Assembly: GCA_013368315.1 (NCBI GenBank)
Contig: JAACJM010000010.1
Coordinates: 186,001-250,000, forward strand
Reading direction: 5' to 3'
Source of the DNA: Tetrapyrgos nigripes
Lineage: Eukaryota; Basidiomycota; Agaricomycetes; Agaricales; Campanellaceae
DNA: 64,000 bases
This document shows, in pieces, positions 11,459 to 23,041 of the stretch (the stretch's first letter is position 1; each line of letters begins with the position of its first letter). A model generated the notes under the pieces. That model was not told where the DNA came from. It saw only the letters and a list, made by a program, of their open reading frames with translations, and ran no database searches. A program made the translations under genes and the position numbers.

Positions 11459-13921
11459 ATGAATGCAGACGAAGAAACTTTTGCAGTCGACGATTTCGAG
11501 CCTTCTGTCGACGATGCTGCCTCCAAAAAGCGTCTTGGATCTGGTCTCACTCTTGTTCTTCCATCGCTCAAATCTCTCAAAGCTAACAAGGCTACCAAAA
11601 AGACAAAGTCCAAGTCGTCAGCCTACAGTGAACACTCCTTCCTAGAGAAGAAAATACCCCGCCCCGTAAAACTTAAACCTCTCAAGGAGGTCCTCAGTAA
11701 ACTCCTTGCTCAAATCAAAAAGTGCGTTTATTTGTGGTCTCAAGCGTGTTTCACTCATGGAAACCATCTTCAGGAAAGATGATTATGCGTTCTTTCTACA
11801 TCCAGTGGACGTATCTCAAGTGTCCGGTTACACAGACGTTGTGAAGCATCCTATGGATTTTGGGACAATGACCAACAAGGTCAACCGGGGAAGATATAGA
11901 TCGCTCGAAGAGTTCGCTGTGCGTCCCTTCATACTCTTCTCTAGAGACTTTTGGCTGAAATCTCTCTACAGAACGATTTTCGTCTGGTCATCTCGAATGC
12001 CAAGACGTTCAACCCTCCTGGGACAATCTATTACACGGAGGCAGAGAGGATAGATGCATGGGGGTCAGATCACATCGCGAAAGCTGCCTCTACTGTCATC
12101 CAGTATGAAACGGATTGGAATATAGAAGTCGACGGTGACGACAATGACCCGGTCAATATAGAGGACGATGTTGAAATGTCTGTCCCAAGTCCTATGGATC
12201 TGGATGTTCCTGCTCCCTCCGCTCAGTCATCTGCCGGGCCCTCTAGACGAAGTACCAGAGCTCCGTACAAGAAGCCCGAGAATGCGAATTCTTCCAAATT
12301 GTCGGAAAGCATTGATTCTGAAGGTCGTTTACCAGGATCCAAGGACGGTCTTGGAGCATTCCCTCCTGGTTCCGATTGGGCAAAAACAATGCTGGATCTA
12401 AAATTGAAAGGTCAGCAACATGCTTGGTATCGTTACCGGGGTTCTCACAATGTTGTGCAGGAAAAAAGTACAAAACGAAGAAAGAGAGGTTACGAGTTGA
12501 GAAGGAGGGCCCACCATTGTGTGCGGACGGCAGTATAGACTATTACAACAGTGAGTACTCATCATATTCCTTAGCTTGTCACACAAACCTCATCGAGAAT
12601 CGCAGTGGAAGACCCGTTTTCGATTCTATCGACCCTAGTTCCTGATACCCTCAGTCGCCCCAAGTTGACACCATTATACCCGCCTTCTTCTCAGCCTCTT
12701 TCCCAGCGGCAGGCTTCTTACGACCCATCTGCATCGCAAACCCCGCAACCACCGCCTTCGAGTAGTTTCCCCAGCCCCGTCAACGTGTCCTCAAGTCGTC
12801 CTCTGTTCTCACCATCGTCCACAAACTCAAAGAGCCGCCATTGGACCGTAGTCCGAAACGCTTCTTCCCGGGGAAAACTGAAGGATAGAGAAGAGGATGA
12901 TCCTGGCGATGTTCCTGAATGGAAATTACCGCGTGAAGCCCATGCCACGGATTTCGGTTCGCTTGCTTTTCTAGCAGGCGAACTTGCAGAGGAAATGAAA
13001 CGACGGAGCGTTTCAGGAGACGACGAGGAGAACTGCTTCAATGTCATTCGAGATAGCTTGGACTGCGAAGTCAAAGCGAAGCAACTTCAATATAAGAATC
13101 AAGAGGGAGTTGTGGACCCAGGAACATCATATTGGAATACGGCGAGGGCTGCAGAAGCAGAAGATTATCTACGAGATGTAGTCTACGGCGGAGTGGGTGG
13201 CTTGGCTTATGCTAGAAGTATAGCAGAATTTGTTGCACCATCCCAGGTAACTTGGCAGAATATGAATGACTACTGGCTTGCTAAACTGTCTGTCTTCTAG
13301 GACTCGGGATCGACCTCAGACTTGTTCCTTGCACGTTGGGTACAAGAAAATGTTCTTGATTCTCTCACTGATGGACGGCATTCTTTTCTCCGGGAAACCG
13401 CCTTTTTACTCGCACAACGCGCAAGAACCGGTTCTTCCCAGCTGTCTGGCGATGCAGCCTTGCAACTTCGCAAGTCTCTGGAGCTATTCCCTAGTGTCAC
13501 GCAAGCCCTGCAAACGTTACTCCAGATCCGCGCTCACAAAATTGACATGGCTGCTCTCATCAGAGCACCGCAGGAACTATTTCAGAGCGAAGAAGTTTGG
13601 GCTTGGAAAGAGATAAAGGCGAAGCAGCTCGCAGACAAGCCAACGGGTGACGGACAACCGGTGTCATACGAAGTAGAGTCGTCCGACGATCTGAACCATG
13701 TTTTGGCCTATGTTGCTAATGCCATCTCCGAGTATACGCAGAAATCCACAATGGCGTCAGTCAAAGAAGAAGACACAGAAACCTCTTCCGAAGATCCAAT
13801 CCTGCGTAAAATTCGTCTCAATCTGTTAGCTCTCACCAAACGAGCGCCGATAGACACGATAGCCGGAATACCTAAAGAACTTGTACCAGAACACATTAGG
13901 GACCGCGTTCCTATTGCATAA
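11459..13921 (+). CDS. Bromodomain protein, BRD7/BRD9-like
   Basis: The first ATG in frame is at 11459 (MNADEETFAVDDFEPSVDD); the stop is TAA 13919-13921. One bromodomain lies near residues 75-190: DDYAFFLHPVDVSQVSGY, VVKHPMDFGTMTNKVNRGRY, then FRLVISNAKTFNPPGTIYY with the acetyl-lysine-binding Asn in the NAKTFNPP loop. Spacing and sequence are closest to the BRD7/BRD9 group, whose members sit in SWI/SNF chromatin remodelers. A following acidic and Ser/Pro linker and a C-terminal region (ATDFGSLAFLAGELAEEMKR; YGGVGGLAYARSIAEFV) suggest the domain that accompanies the bromodomain in this group. Introns occur after IKK, EFA, LKLKG, YYN and PSQ. Nuclear location and SWI/SNF membership are inferred from family. 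Confidence 0.85.
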
Positions 13922-14061
13922 GTGGACCTGTAGTTTACATGTAGCTGTATAGATGTTGTAAACCATAATTCAAATCATACATAGGGTACTACCGTGTGAA
14001 TCGTATCATCTGCTTTCATGCGCAGCTTTGCGCGAGCTGGACACTGACACTGACAGTGATC

Positions 14062-14589
14062 ATGTCCGGCCTGCAAGGTGAGTTTACAATGACTTGTTCA
14101 AGCTGATGATATTCACATCTAGGGCTAGAATCTCCAACACGCACTTTCCCCTTTCGTGCAGTGTCTTCGTCTGAAGAACCATCTTTACATGGGTACGTCA
14201 TTTATAGACCTATCTTATTCGCTGGTTGAAGGATGTACAGTCATAAGGCAAAGACGCCCATTATCGCTGGCTCCATCTGTGGAGCTGTGATGGGTCTGGC
14301 TTGGATTATTGGATTCGCGATTTACTGCAGGAAGCGAATTCGACGAAAACGGCGCAATAGAGCCGCAATCGCAGAGGGGCAACCTCCTCTACCGGAGAAG
14401 ACCAAAGGGCCAGACAATGAAAAGAAGATCATTATACCTCCAGATCCTGCCGTCTTGCTGGGCTACCCTCCAGGAAGGGTCTCTGGCGGAGATACACCAC
14501 ATATCCCCTCAAGTTTTGAGCTCGCTCCTCAAAATCCTAATCAACACAGCCACACCGCAGAATCAAGTTTACCTCATCCTCCCGGGTAG
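14062..14589 (+). CDS. Small single-pass membrane protein, unknown
   Basis: Three exons rebuilt by hand: MSGLQ from ATG 14062, then LESPTRTFPFRAVSSSEEPS, then MYSHKAKTPIIAGSICGAVM onward to TAG 14587-14589. About 145 residues. There is one membrane helix (IIAGSICGAVMGLAWIIGFA) followed by a strongly basic stop-transfer (CRKRIRRKRRNR), so the long C-terminal tail, rich in Pro and Gly, should face the cytosol. The layout resembles the membrane-tail part of fungal wall sensors, but the outer part is very short and carries no known domain. The two upstream exons are supported only by splice signals and frame; the last exon alone is more certain. Confidence 0.5.
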
Positions 14590-14667
14590 CTATATTTCTC
14601 CATACTTTGCAGGACAGAGACATTGGACTTCTTGTATTACATATTCACGCTGATTGCACAGTACACT

Positions 14668-17600
14668 TTAGTCACAGTAAGCACCCAGATTCGCCGGCTG
14701 TGTTGTAGTTCTAGTCAGATTATTGTTGTCCAAGGCAGTCAAACATGCTTACCGCTACATCTCTCGCGTATCTGTATAGGACTCCCCGGTTTACGTTCAG
14801 TTTTCCTTTATCGGAGGCCTCCCATTCTTTTCTGCGCTTAATCTGCTCTTCCTCGTCGACTCCCCAAGTTATGGTCCTAGCCTCTGTATCAATAGTGATT
14901 GGGTCCCCATCTTTGACCTGTGAGGTGGTGAATCAAACACACGGAAGCTCGCCAAAAAAATTACCGACCAAAGCAATGGGTCCTCCAAGTCGGGCCTCTG
15001 GAACAATATGACCTATAATGAAACCACGACTGGCACCTACACACGAGTTTGACATTTAGTTCGCGGGGGACTATCCAGCTACTTTCTTACCCGAAAACCT
15101 TCCATCTGTTAGCAAACTTGTGGAGCCGCTGAGGCCTGCACCAGCAATAGCACCGGTCGGACCTAGATGAAGTCTTGAAGCTGGCTGGTCAAGGGGAAAG
15201 CTTATTAGTACCTACCCAACATCTCAGGCATCCCTAGGGTGAAATTAGCGCAGTTTATGGCTTAGTGGATGTGCACTTGCCTGGAGCTCCTTTAGGTCCC
15301 TGATACCTAAAGATTAAGATCATACCGGGCTTGATTTCTCCAGCTTCTAGTGCTGGATAGAACGGCTCGAGACTAACAATAGCAGTCACGTCCTGTTTTG
15401 CAGTAACGGCTCAAGATGAAACACACCTGTCAAAGCATTTTGCGGTACCCTGCAGTCTCGTTTAGACTATGCAATCACTCTGGTGTTGTAGTACTTACTT
15501 CAAACCTTACACCTTCCTTTCCTGTACAACGTGCCGCTCAGCAGAAGTCATTTAACTGCGAATGTGGACATGCCTGTAATCTTTGCAACTGCTGAGCCCG
15601 GGCAGAGATTGCCACGAAGGATGGTTAAGTGGCCAGTCTTTTTGATAGGATTGTCCAGTCTTCTAATGACGTCTTGGTTATCGAAGTTGAGTTCTTCTAC
15701 ATCCTCGAGGTTCTCAGCAAGTGTTTTGCCAGTCACAGTCATTTGTGTGCCGTCAATAAGATCCGTGTTCTTGAGCAGATACTTGAGCAGTGCTGGTATA
15801 CCTCCGACACGATGGACATCCTCCATATAGTATTTACCCGATGGCCTATATGGACTTTGTTTCAGACTAGCCTTCCATGAACAAGGAGAATACTGACTTG
15901 AGATCGGCAAGATACGGCGTCTTGTTCGCAATCATTTGGAAGTCGTCAACGTTGAGCTGAGATAATAGGCTATCGATAAGGAAATGAGAATTGGGGCTCA
16001 TAAGGACCTACTTCAATGTCGGCTGACCGAGCCATGGCGAGCAGATGAAGGACCTGAAGAAAGACATAGAAAGAGTTCGAGATGTGCTCAATCCGAACTA
16101 CGCACTGCATTTGTAGATCCTCCAAGGATATTTGTAACGGCTATCGCATTCAAGAATGACTGCCTTGTGACTATGTCTCTGTAAGAAAGAGGATTGAGGT
16201 CAAATAAACGACCTTTCGTTGCTTTGCCTACCTCGGCTTGAGATCCAATTCAAGCAGTCGCTTTAGATATTTAGCTGCTTTGACACATTCTTGAACTTTT
16301 GCTGTAGGCAGATCTCAGCAGTAGCTAATGTGAAGGAAGTCGTCGCTGTCTGTACCAGGATTCTCCGCCGGGATACTTGAGGAATAAGGAAGTGACATCC
16401 CCAAGACCTCCAAAGCAGTACTCATGGTGTTCGCACTGGAGAAATGTCAGCCATGAAGAGACTGTTAAACCATTGTACATACGTATACATTCCACCGCAG
16501 GCTCCTGATCCTGGACATGAATGACGAACCACGTCAAAAAGCTCTTTTTCGTTGATCTGTCCAGTTGAATAAGCACCTTGCAAAGGGTTAGACACCTTAG
16601 CATACAATGACGAAACAAAATACGCTTACCAAAAGCTTCAAACGTATCTGAGATGTTGACTGTGTCTCCTTTCGCGTAACCCATAGCTGGGCAATCTATG
16701 AACTCATTCAGCAAACGATCTGAAGCAATAGAGCTCATTCAGCCAGACCTAGATGACGCCGTCCAGCTGCGATGGTTCCACCATATACCATCACCGTAGG
16801 ACGGTTATGCCGAACTGCAGCCATGAAACATCCTGGCATATTCTTGTCACAACCGGGAATAGATATGCTGCCATCGTAGTGTTGGGCAAGCGTAACCTGG
16901 TCGTAGATTTTAGTGCTCCGATTTGTCTAAAAACACGGGGCACTGACCGCCTCAATCGAATCGGCGATAAGGTCTCGACTAGGAAGACTGGAAAGATGTC
17001 AATGACAGAATAATTTAATAAAGGGAAGGACACGCCCGACTCACGAATACCGCATCCCTGGCTTATGTTAGAGAGACCTTCCATTTAATATTAACATCCA
17101 TACACTCACCGTCTGTTCCCATTGTAATACCATCACTATTATAGAGAATAAGAACAGACGATGAGAAGGCAGTAGTCAAAACGCACCTGACCCCAATAGT
17201 GTTGAAAATCAGACCGACAAGATCCTCCTCCTTGCATCCTTCCTTGACGTGCTGGGCGAGGGTGAGCTGTTTTCACGTTCAGTGACGGCGCTTCAGCATA
17301 AGACACAGGACCAACCAAATGGGTGTTGCATGGATTTCCTGATAATCATGGAAACGATAAGTGCCGCGCCGAATACGGAGGGGCAAGTGCAATCATTACC
17401 TTCCCACCAAATGGGAGTAATACCAATCTAAGGACGAGAAACATCAAGGAGACGCTAACCGGAAGAGAAACAGAACACACCTGAGGTTTATTCATGTCAT
17501 CTTCTTTAAGGCCAGCAGCATACACTAGAGGACCATGAACATTTCAGGACTACGGTTTGTGTAGAAAGGAATAATATCCTACACATGGCTTGAGCATTTC

Positions 17601-17811
17601 CTCGCGACTAGACGAAGATTAGAGCTTCAAACAAGTCATCTTACAAGTAAAGCCCACCTTGTCCTGCGTAATCTGGGACGAGATCTTGTTCAATTTGTTC
17701 CCTTGAGCTCTCGTTGGAGAGCTTCGAGAATGGCTGTACAAGAATAGCTGAGTCTCGTATGATGCCTCGAAAACGATACCTGAGTTACATTTGCACATCT
17801 GGAGAGGACAT
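14668..17811 (-). CDS. ILV3: Dihydroxy-acid dehydratase, branched-chain amino acid synthesis
   Basis: Minus strand, about 15 short exons from ATG 17811 to TAA 14670-14668. The enzyme dehydrates 2,3-dihydroxy acids to 2-keto acids in isoleucine and valine synthesis and needs an iron-sulfur cluster. Visible signatures: [75 protein letters not shown] (cluster Cys), [13 protein letters not shown] (cluster Cys), [53 protein letters not shown], and the tail YRYARDVA joined to PANLGAYCD. The N-terminal leader (MSSPDVQ then [13 protein letters not shown]) is Ser/Arg-rich, which fits mitochondrial import, but it is short. An Arg-rich peptide start, MVLRRATACNSLQRL, at 18117 could be an alternative presequence that I could not splice in. 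Confidence 0.92.
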
Positions 17812-18284
17812 TGTGGTGAAGAATCGGTGTGAAAGCGTCAGAAGAAGACTCTAGTAGAAGTAGGCACTGGCAGCGAGTCATTATAACTTTCGAAAGATCC
17901 TGACACCGGACCGGAGCCCGGCAAACTGGGTAAATTTCAAAATGCACCCCGGACCCCTAATACTGGCTCTCTTACGCCTTTAGAGCACTACATATTGCGA
18001 TGTTGACTTTTGTCCTAGGGGAAAGAGCGAATAATAACAGGTCGTGCCTCTGCCTTAGATGAGCAGACTTGGAAGTCTCTGCAGACTGTTGCACGCGGTC
18101 GCTCGCCTCAGAACCATGGCTCTCCTGTGGAGTCCGGGTCAATCAAATCCCAGGTGAGAATGACTCCATCCAATAAAATGGCGTGTATTAGTACAGTACA
18201 GAACAAGGTGACTCAAAATAGATTCTAGAAAGACAGACTTCACCAAGTTGGAAAGCAGGTGATGATGGAGACATTTTCCGGCTT
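17812..18284. other. Spacer, no complete gene seen
   Basis: This 473-bp stretch lies between the start of the dehydratase gene and the end of PEX5, both on the minus strand, and should contain the dehydratase promoter. On the minus strand at 18117 an ATG opens a 20-residue Arg-rich peptide with a mitochondrial-leader look. Nothing else is recognised. Confidence 0.4.
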
Positions 18285-20592
18285 CTAAAAGTCGAACCCT
18301 TGCCTATGGAAGACGTCTAGACTCGTTTTAGATTCTCTCTTGGCCAAATCCGCCAGATCCGTGCGATCCTGTGTACGTGACTTTAGAACTAAGCACTGAT
18401 GAGAAAAATTAACGACTTGCCATTGCAAGGAAGGCACGCCGAAGTGTGAACCATAACTGATCACTGGTGTCTCCAGACGTCTGTTCTTGCAGAGCAAGAC
18501 CACTGAGGAAGTGTTCAGCTGCTTCTTTGTGGGCTCCAATGTTCAGGCCTGAGGGTTGTACTTGTCAGCATCCAATGAGCAAGTCTGAACCAGAGCGGTC
18601 AACTTACAAGCCACTCCGACGTTGTAAACCGCCCGTGTGTACGTGGGCCGTAGTGACAAAGCTTCCCTATAAGCACCTAAAGCCTCCTCAGGTTTACTGC
18701 CGTTCGATAGAGAGGAACCTAAACGGTTCCACAGGAGATAATCATTGGGGCGAACAGACAATGCACTCTCGAAACAATCCTTTGCACGGTCATATTCTCC
18801 ATTGGTGTAGAACAGAACACCAAGGGCAACTTGCACATCGGGGTCCATAACTCCTTGACTATGCTGCGAACGCGCAAGATTGAGGAATGACTCCGAGATG
18901 CGGGTGTGAGTGTCCCATGAAGAATGTGTTTTCATTGCTTGGATGGTCTCTTCGGGGACCGGGAAATCCGGGAATCGAGCACGCAGCCATCGCAGTAGCA
19001 TGGTATGAGATGCCTTGTCCATCGACTCGTTAGTATAGGAGATGGCCAATGACTGGGCAAAGTAATGAGCAGGTATTATTCAGAGAGGAGCCACTGCACT
19101 TACCATCATCCCTTCTCCCGCGTTTCCTGCCTCTTCCGCTCGTCTGACACCCTCTGTCAGAGCACGCATGCCGGCCTCTTCGCGTTCATCCATGTTTCTG
19201 GTTTCGCCCAAAAGAATCCATGCTTCGTAACCTCCTTCACCGAGGTCACCCTGTTGAATGGCTGCTTCAAGGAGAAGGGCAGCCTCTGAAAGCGAACCGT
19301 TTTGTTCTAAAAGAGCTTTGGCATCATTAAGCATGGAGCGGCTCGATGTAGATGGATCCATATATTTGTTATCAGTTTCTGGGTTGATGGTAAGGATCCG
19401 TAACTGCAATATAGGCCCAATGGATGACATACCGAAGACATAGTCGCCTAGAATGGGTATTCCCTCGCTGTCGTATTTCAAGGGGGTATCACCGAAAGCC
19501 GTTTCAGGATAGCCACCGAAACTGTTTGACCATGCCTCTTCCATGTCGCGGCCGTAGTCGTAATCAAAATCATCGCCACGCTCAGAATTCATCAACTGAT
19601 TGAATTCAGCCTCCCACTTGGCCAAATCTTCTTCGGGAGGAGGAGCGTCCGAGTTTTGCAAGTGTTCCCAAACCCTGTCTGGAATCAGAGATTGTCAACT
19701 GGGACATGATTGACATGGACTAACCTTCTGAATTCCGCATTAGTTTGAGGTTCTCCGTCTAATTGAGTATCCTTCAGAGCTTGTTCTATCTCGGCAACAT
19801 CGTCTTTGACCTCCGTAATCCTAGCGGTATCCTGTTTTTCAACAAGCGGAGAAGATAGAGAAGCAGCGGCTTGAGCAAAGGCTGCCTCGAAATCTATTTC
19901 TCGGAGTTTCCCCTTTCCCTTGCCCTGATCCACGAACTGCTGAGCACCAAAGTCTTGGAACATCTGAGGTGCGCCCATGGCATACATGCCTCTGGGCATG
20001 TAGTTGCCGTAGAATCCGGTCTGAGGAATATGCGAAGGCATCAACTGTTGCGCTGTTAAACGGTATGAGGTTTCAATCGAGTGGGAATGAGCTGCAGAAC
20101 GCACGTTCAGAGCTAACGGGACCAAGCTGTGCAGAATGAGCAGGTCCTTGGTTCTGCGGTGCTTTGGATGTCGCGTCAAACTCGGCTGCCCAGTGAGCTT
20201 GCATTTTGTTCGCTTCAAAGTGCTGCATGTTCCTCTGCTGTTCAGCAATCCAAGTATCGTGCATGTTTGGGCCGGACATTTCTCGGGATATTTCAAGTGG
20301 AGGAACGAACGCGCCCGAGACACCGTTGTTTCCCTCGAAAAATTGACGGGCAAGAGCAAGGTCATGACTGGATGCCGCTGGTGCGGACGAGGAGGGGAGT
20401 TGCTGAAGCTAGTGTGGAAATGAGAGAGAGTATGAGATTTGGGTGAAGAAGTTGGCCTACACGAGAAGACGAAGGGCCGGCGACGCGGTCCTGCTGGAGA
20501 CTGCGGTCTGCCTCTGTGTGTTTGAGGACTTGGTTGAGAGGGTTAGCTGGAGCAGCACACTCTGAGCCTGAAATGAGAGCTTGGAAGGACAT
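18285..20592 (-). CDS. PEX5: Peroxisomal targeting signal 1 receptor PEX5
   Basis: Minus strand, ATG at 20592, stop 18287-18285. PEX5 binds C-terminal SKL-type signals in the cytosol, docks at the peroxisome and is recycled by ubiquitination. The N-terminus (MSFQALISGSECAAPANPL, then KHTEADRSLQ) carries the conserved Cys near residue 12 used for mono-ubiquitination. The natively disordered half has WxxxF-type motifs that bind PEX14/PEX13: WAAEF, WEAEFNQL and the related MEEAWSNSF. The C-terminal half holds TPR repeats: VQVALGVLFYTNGEYDRAKD, LWNRLGSSLSNGSKPEEAL, AYREALSLRPTYTRAVYNVG and LNIGAHKEAAEHFLSGLALQ. The tail reads LRRAFLAMDRTDLADLAKRE. The last intron (18369-18420) uses a GC donor (GCAAGT) rather than GT. 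Confidence 0.95.
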
Positions 20593-20676
20593 GGTTAGTA
20601 AGTAAGATGATAGAGACCGGAGTACCGTCACTTTTTCCCGGAATTGGATTTTCACGTTCATTCAGTTTCTTGCAAT
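20593..20676. promoter_or_regulatory. Compact bidirectional promoter, PEX5 / ETF-alpha
   Basis: Only 84 bp separate the two divergent start codons (PEX5 ATG at 20592 on minus, ETF-alpha ATG at 20677 on plus). Both transcripts must start inside this stretch or inside the other gene's leader. No TATA box is evident; there are pyrimidine-rich segments on the plus side. Confidence 0.55.
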
Positions 20677-21820
20677 ATGCGTCCACGGCCTGTCTGCTTT
20701 GCACGGCCTCTCTTTGCCAGAGCATACGCCTCTCCTTCGTCTCCTCATGCTCTTCTCTTTCTCGACCACAGGAAGGGTGTCATCGATCCAGGTTCTCTTT
20801 CCGCTCTCACAGCTGCCTCACAGCTCGGCGGTCAGGTCACCGGTCTTGTCGTTGGCGCCAATGACCATGTCTCTTCCGTCCTTGAAAAAGCCAAGTCGTG
20901 CGTCTTATTCTTTCATTCGTTGCTTCCTCTTGGTTTAATACCGGATGTAGTCTCAAAGGCTTAACCTCTTTGCTACATTCTACCTCTGACATATACGCCG
21001 AGCCTCTACCAGAAACCATTTCTCCCTTGTTGGAAAAGATACTCTCCGGATCTGAATACACTCACGTCGTGTCAACCCCTTCTTCCCTGGCAAAGTCTAT
21101 CCTACCCCGTGTCGCTGCCAAGCTAGACGTCCCAGCAGTCTCCGAAATTACATCCCTCGAACACGACTCCGCTTCTAATAGCACCACCTTCACCCGTCCA
21201 ATCTACGCTGGAAATGCCATTGCCACCGTCCGTCTGCCATCCACTGTTCCCGTCAAATTCTTCACTGTCCGGGGCACCTCATTTGACGCCGCTCCTTCTG
21301 AAGACGGCAAAGACATTCCGGTGCAGGCTGTCGATCCCGTAGAGGTTTCCTCACCCACTCAACACGTCAGCACCAAAATTGCAAAATCCGATCGTCCTGA
21401 ACTCAGTGTAGCTAGCAGAGTCGTTTCCGGTGGTCGTCCTTTGAAGAACGCCGAAACGTTTGCTGCCATATTATACCCTCTCGCTGACGCCCTCGGTGCT
21501 GCAGTCGGAGCTTCCCGAGCAGCTGTCGACGCCGGATATGCTGACAACTCTTTGCAAGTTGGGCAGACAGGCAAAGCCGTTGCTCCGGAGCTGTACATTG
21601 CGCTTGGTATCTCTGGTGCCATCCAGCATCTTGCTGGTATGAAGGACTCCAAGTTGATTGTGGCTGTTAACAAGGCAAGTAGTTTTGTTTTTCTTAGGGT
21701 ATACTACATACTTATTTTTTACAGGACCCCGACGCTCCTATATTCCAAGTTGCAGATATTGGTTTGGTGGGAGATCTATTTGAAGTCGTACCCCAAATGG
21801 TAGAGAAGCTCAAGCAGTGA
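20677..21820 (+). CDS. Electron transfer flavoprotein alpha subunit, mitochondrial
   Basis: Three exons from ATG 20677 to TGA 21818-21820. ETF-alpha with ETF-beta carries electrons from acyl-CoA dehydrogenases to ETF-ubiquinone oxidoreductase. The leader [19 protein letters not shown] is a typical mitochondrial presequence. Domain [53 protein letters not shown]. The FAD domain: [58 protein letters not shown] and [20 protein letters not shown] (FAD-binding signature), then [20 protein letters not shown]. The second intron (21675-21724) has a GC donor; the only nearby GT donor would break the conserved VNKDPDAPIF. It shares its promoter with PEX5. Confidence 0.96.
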
Positions 21821-22006
21821 TACTTCTTTCTACAATAATTGCATCCTACTTTGTATAATAGACCATTTCAGAGAAAAACTTACATTACGGAATTTTTTGT
21901 TCACTATGAAGAGTCTAACTAAGAGACGCGTCCCTCACCTGGAACGCGTATACTGAATCGATAGTCACCGGTACGCGTCTTCTCACAGCTCTACACTCTG
22001 GCTACA

Positions 22007-22970
22007 ATGGGATTTGCAGCTAATCTCAACATCTCTGGAAAGACTCTGATTGTCGTTCGTGTCGTATTTTTCGACTTGCCTTTCAGAAGATTAACGTGGA
22101 CTCCAGCCTATCGTCTCAACGGCCAACGTCGCACAACTCGCTGTTGACTTGTTGATCGCTTCCCTCGGACTTCATCGACTAGCTGTGGTCGATTCTCGCT
22201 ATTCAATACCCGTAGTTGGAGGTAGAGAAAATGGGGAACCCGGTATAACTACTCCTTCTGAATGTGAGTACTAGATTCCTGTTCTCGTTCAGTATGCTAA
22301 ACCCACCGAAAGTGTACGGTAAAGAAGGTAGCCAATTCGTGGTCATACAACAAAGATCCCCTGCACTCAAGGCAAAGCTTCTTGTTAGTCTTGAGATATA
22401 GTACTAACCCCTTACTACTAGGCAAAAAAGCAAGATTATGTCGATCAGTTACTCAAATTCGTCCAGGAATCTGGAGTAGCTGCAGTGCTCTTTCTGGCTG
22501 GAGTTGACCTTTCAAATCGCACGGACGATCAGATGTTGTGTGTATTCTTCCACAATTATCGTTACTTTTGTCTTTTAACACCCATTAGCACGACAACATA
22601 TCAGCTACAATCGTCAAATTCGCCGCCTCTGTCCTCGAGTCCTCTTCAAGCCTTGACGAATCTTCCCATTCCCGTCTATATGTCTCCAATACCTCAGAAG
22701 CCCGGAAATGGCGACGAGAGCATTGTTCCATTTATTCCTGGAGGAGGACTCACTCGGCGCTTGTTATCATCTACTCCGAAATCCTGGACAATTCCAACGG
22801 CCGCACTGTTGAGGTTCGCATTGGACGGAGACAATCGAGCCGATGCCATGTCTCTGGCTGCAATCACCGCCCAAATCATAGGAATCTCACCCGATGGGGT
22901 GGATTGGAAACAGCCAGAGAGTTGGACAGGGCTTTTCGGAACACCTCATGATCAAACGTTGTATGGATGA
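22007..22970 (+). CDS. Proteasome assembly chaperone 2 (PAC2/PSMG2)
   Basis: Five or so exons from ATG 22007 to TGA 22968-22970. PAC2 pairs with PAC1 to guide alpha-ring assembly of the 20S proteasome in the cytosol and nucleus. The N-terminal strand-helix PIVSTANVAQLAVDLLIASL matches the family's SVGNVGQLAMDL. The C-terminal half has VPFIPGGGLTRRLL, TAALLRFALDGDNRADAMSL and WKQPESWTGLFGTP, aligning with human PSMG2's IPGGGITK, LLKFVSEGDN and PSSWRLLFG. About 260 residues, the normal size. The exact boundaries around the intron near 22530-22600 are less sure. Its stop lies 71 bp from the stop of the convergent RRP12 gene. Confidence 0.87.
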
Positions 22971-23041
22971 GTTTATAGGGTAGACGTCCCCAATCGAATG
23001 TCCAGTGTACAGTAGTGTGATATACATGATCGAGAACTTTT

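Noticed and set aside
15531..15830. Plus-strand frame inside the dehydratase gene
   Set aside because: Antisense shadow of an exon of the minus-strand enzyme.
21359..21673. 104-residue minus-strand frame inside ETF-alpha
   Set aside because: Antisense shadow of the conserved FAD-binding exon.
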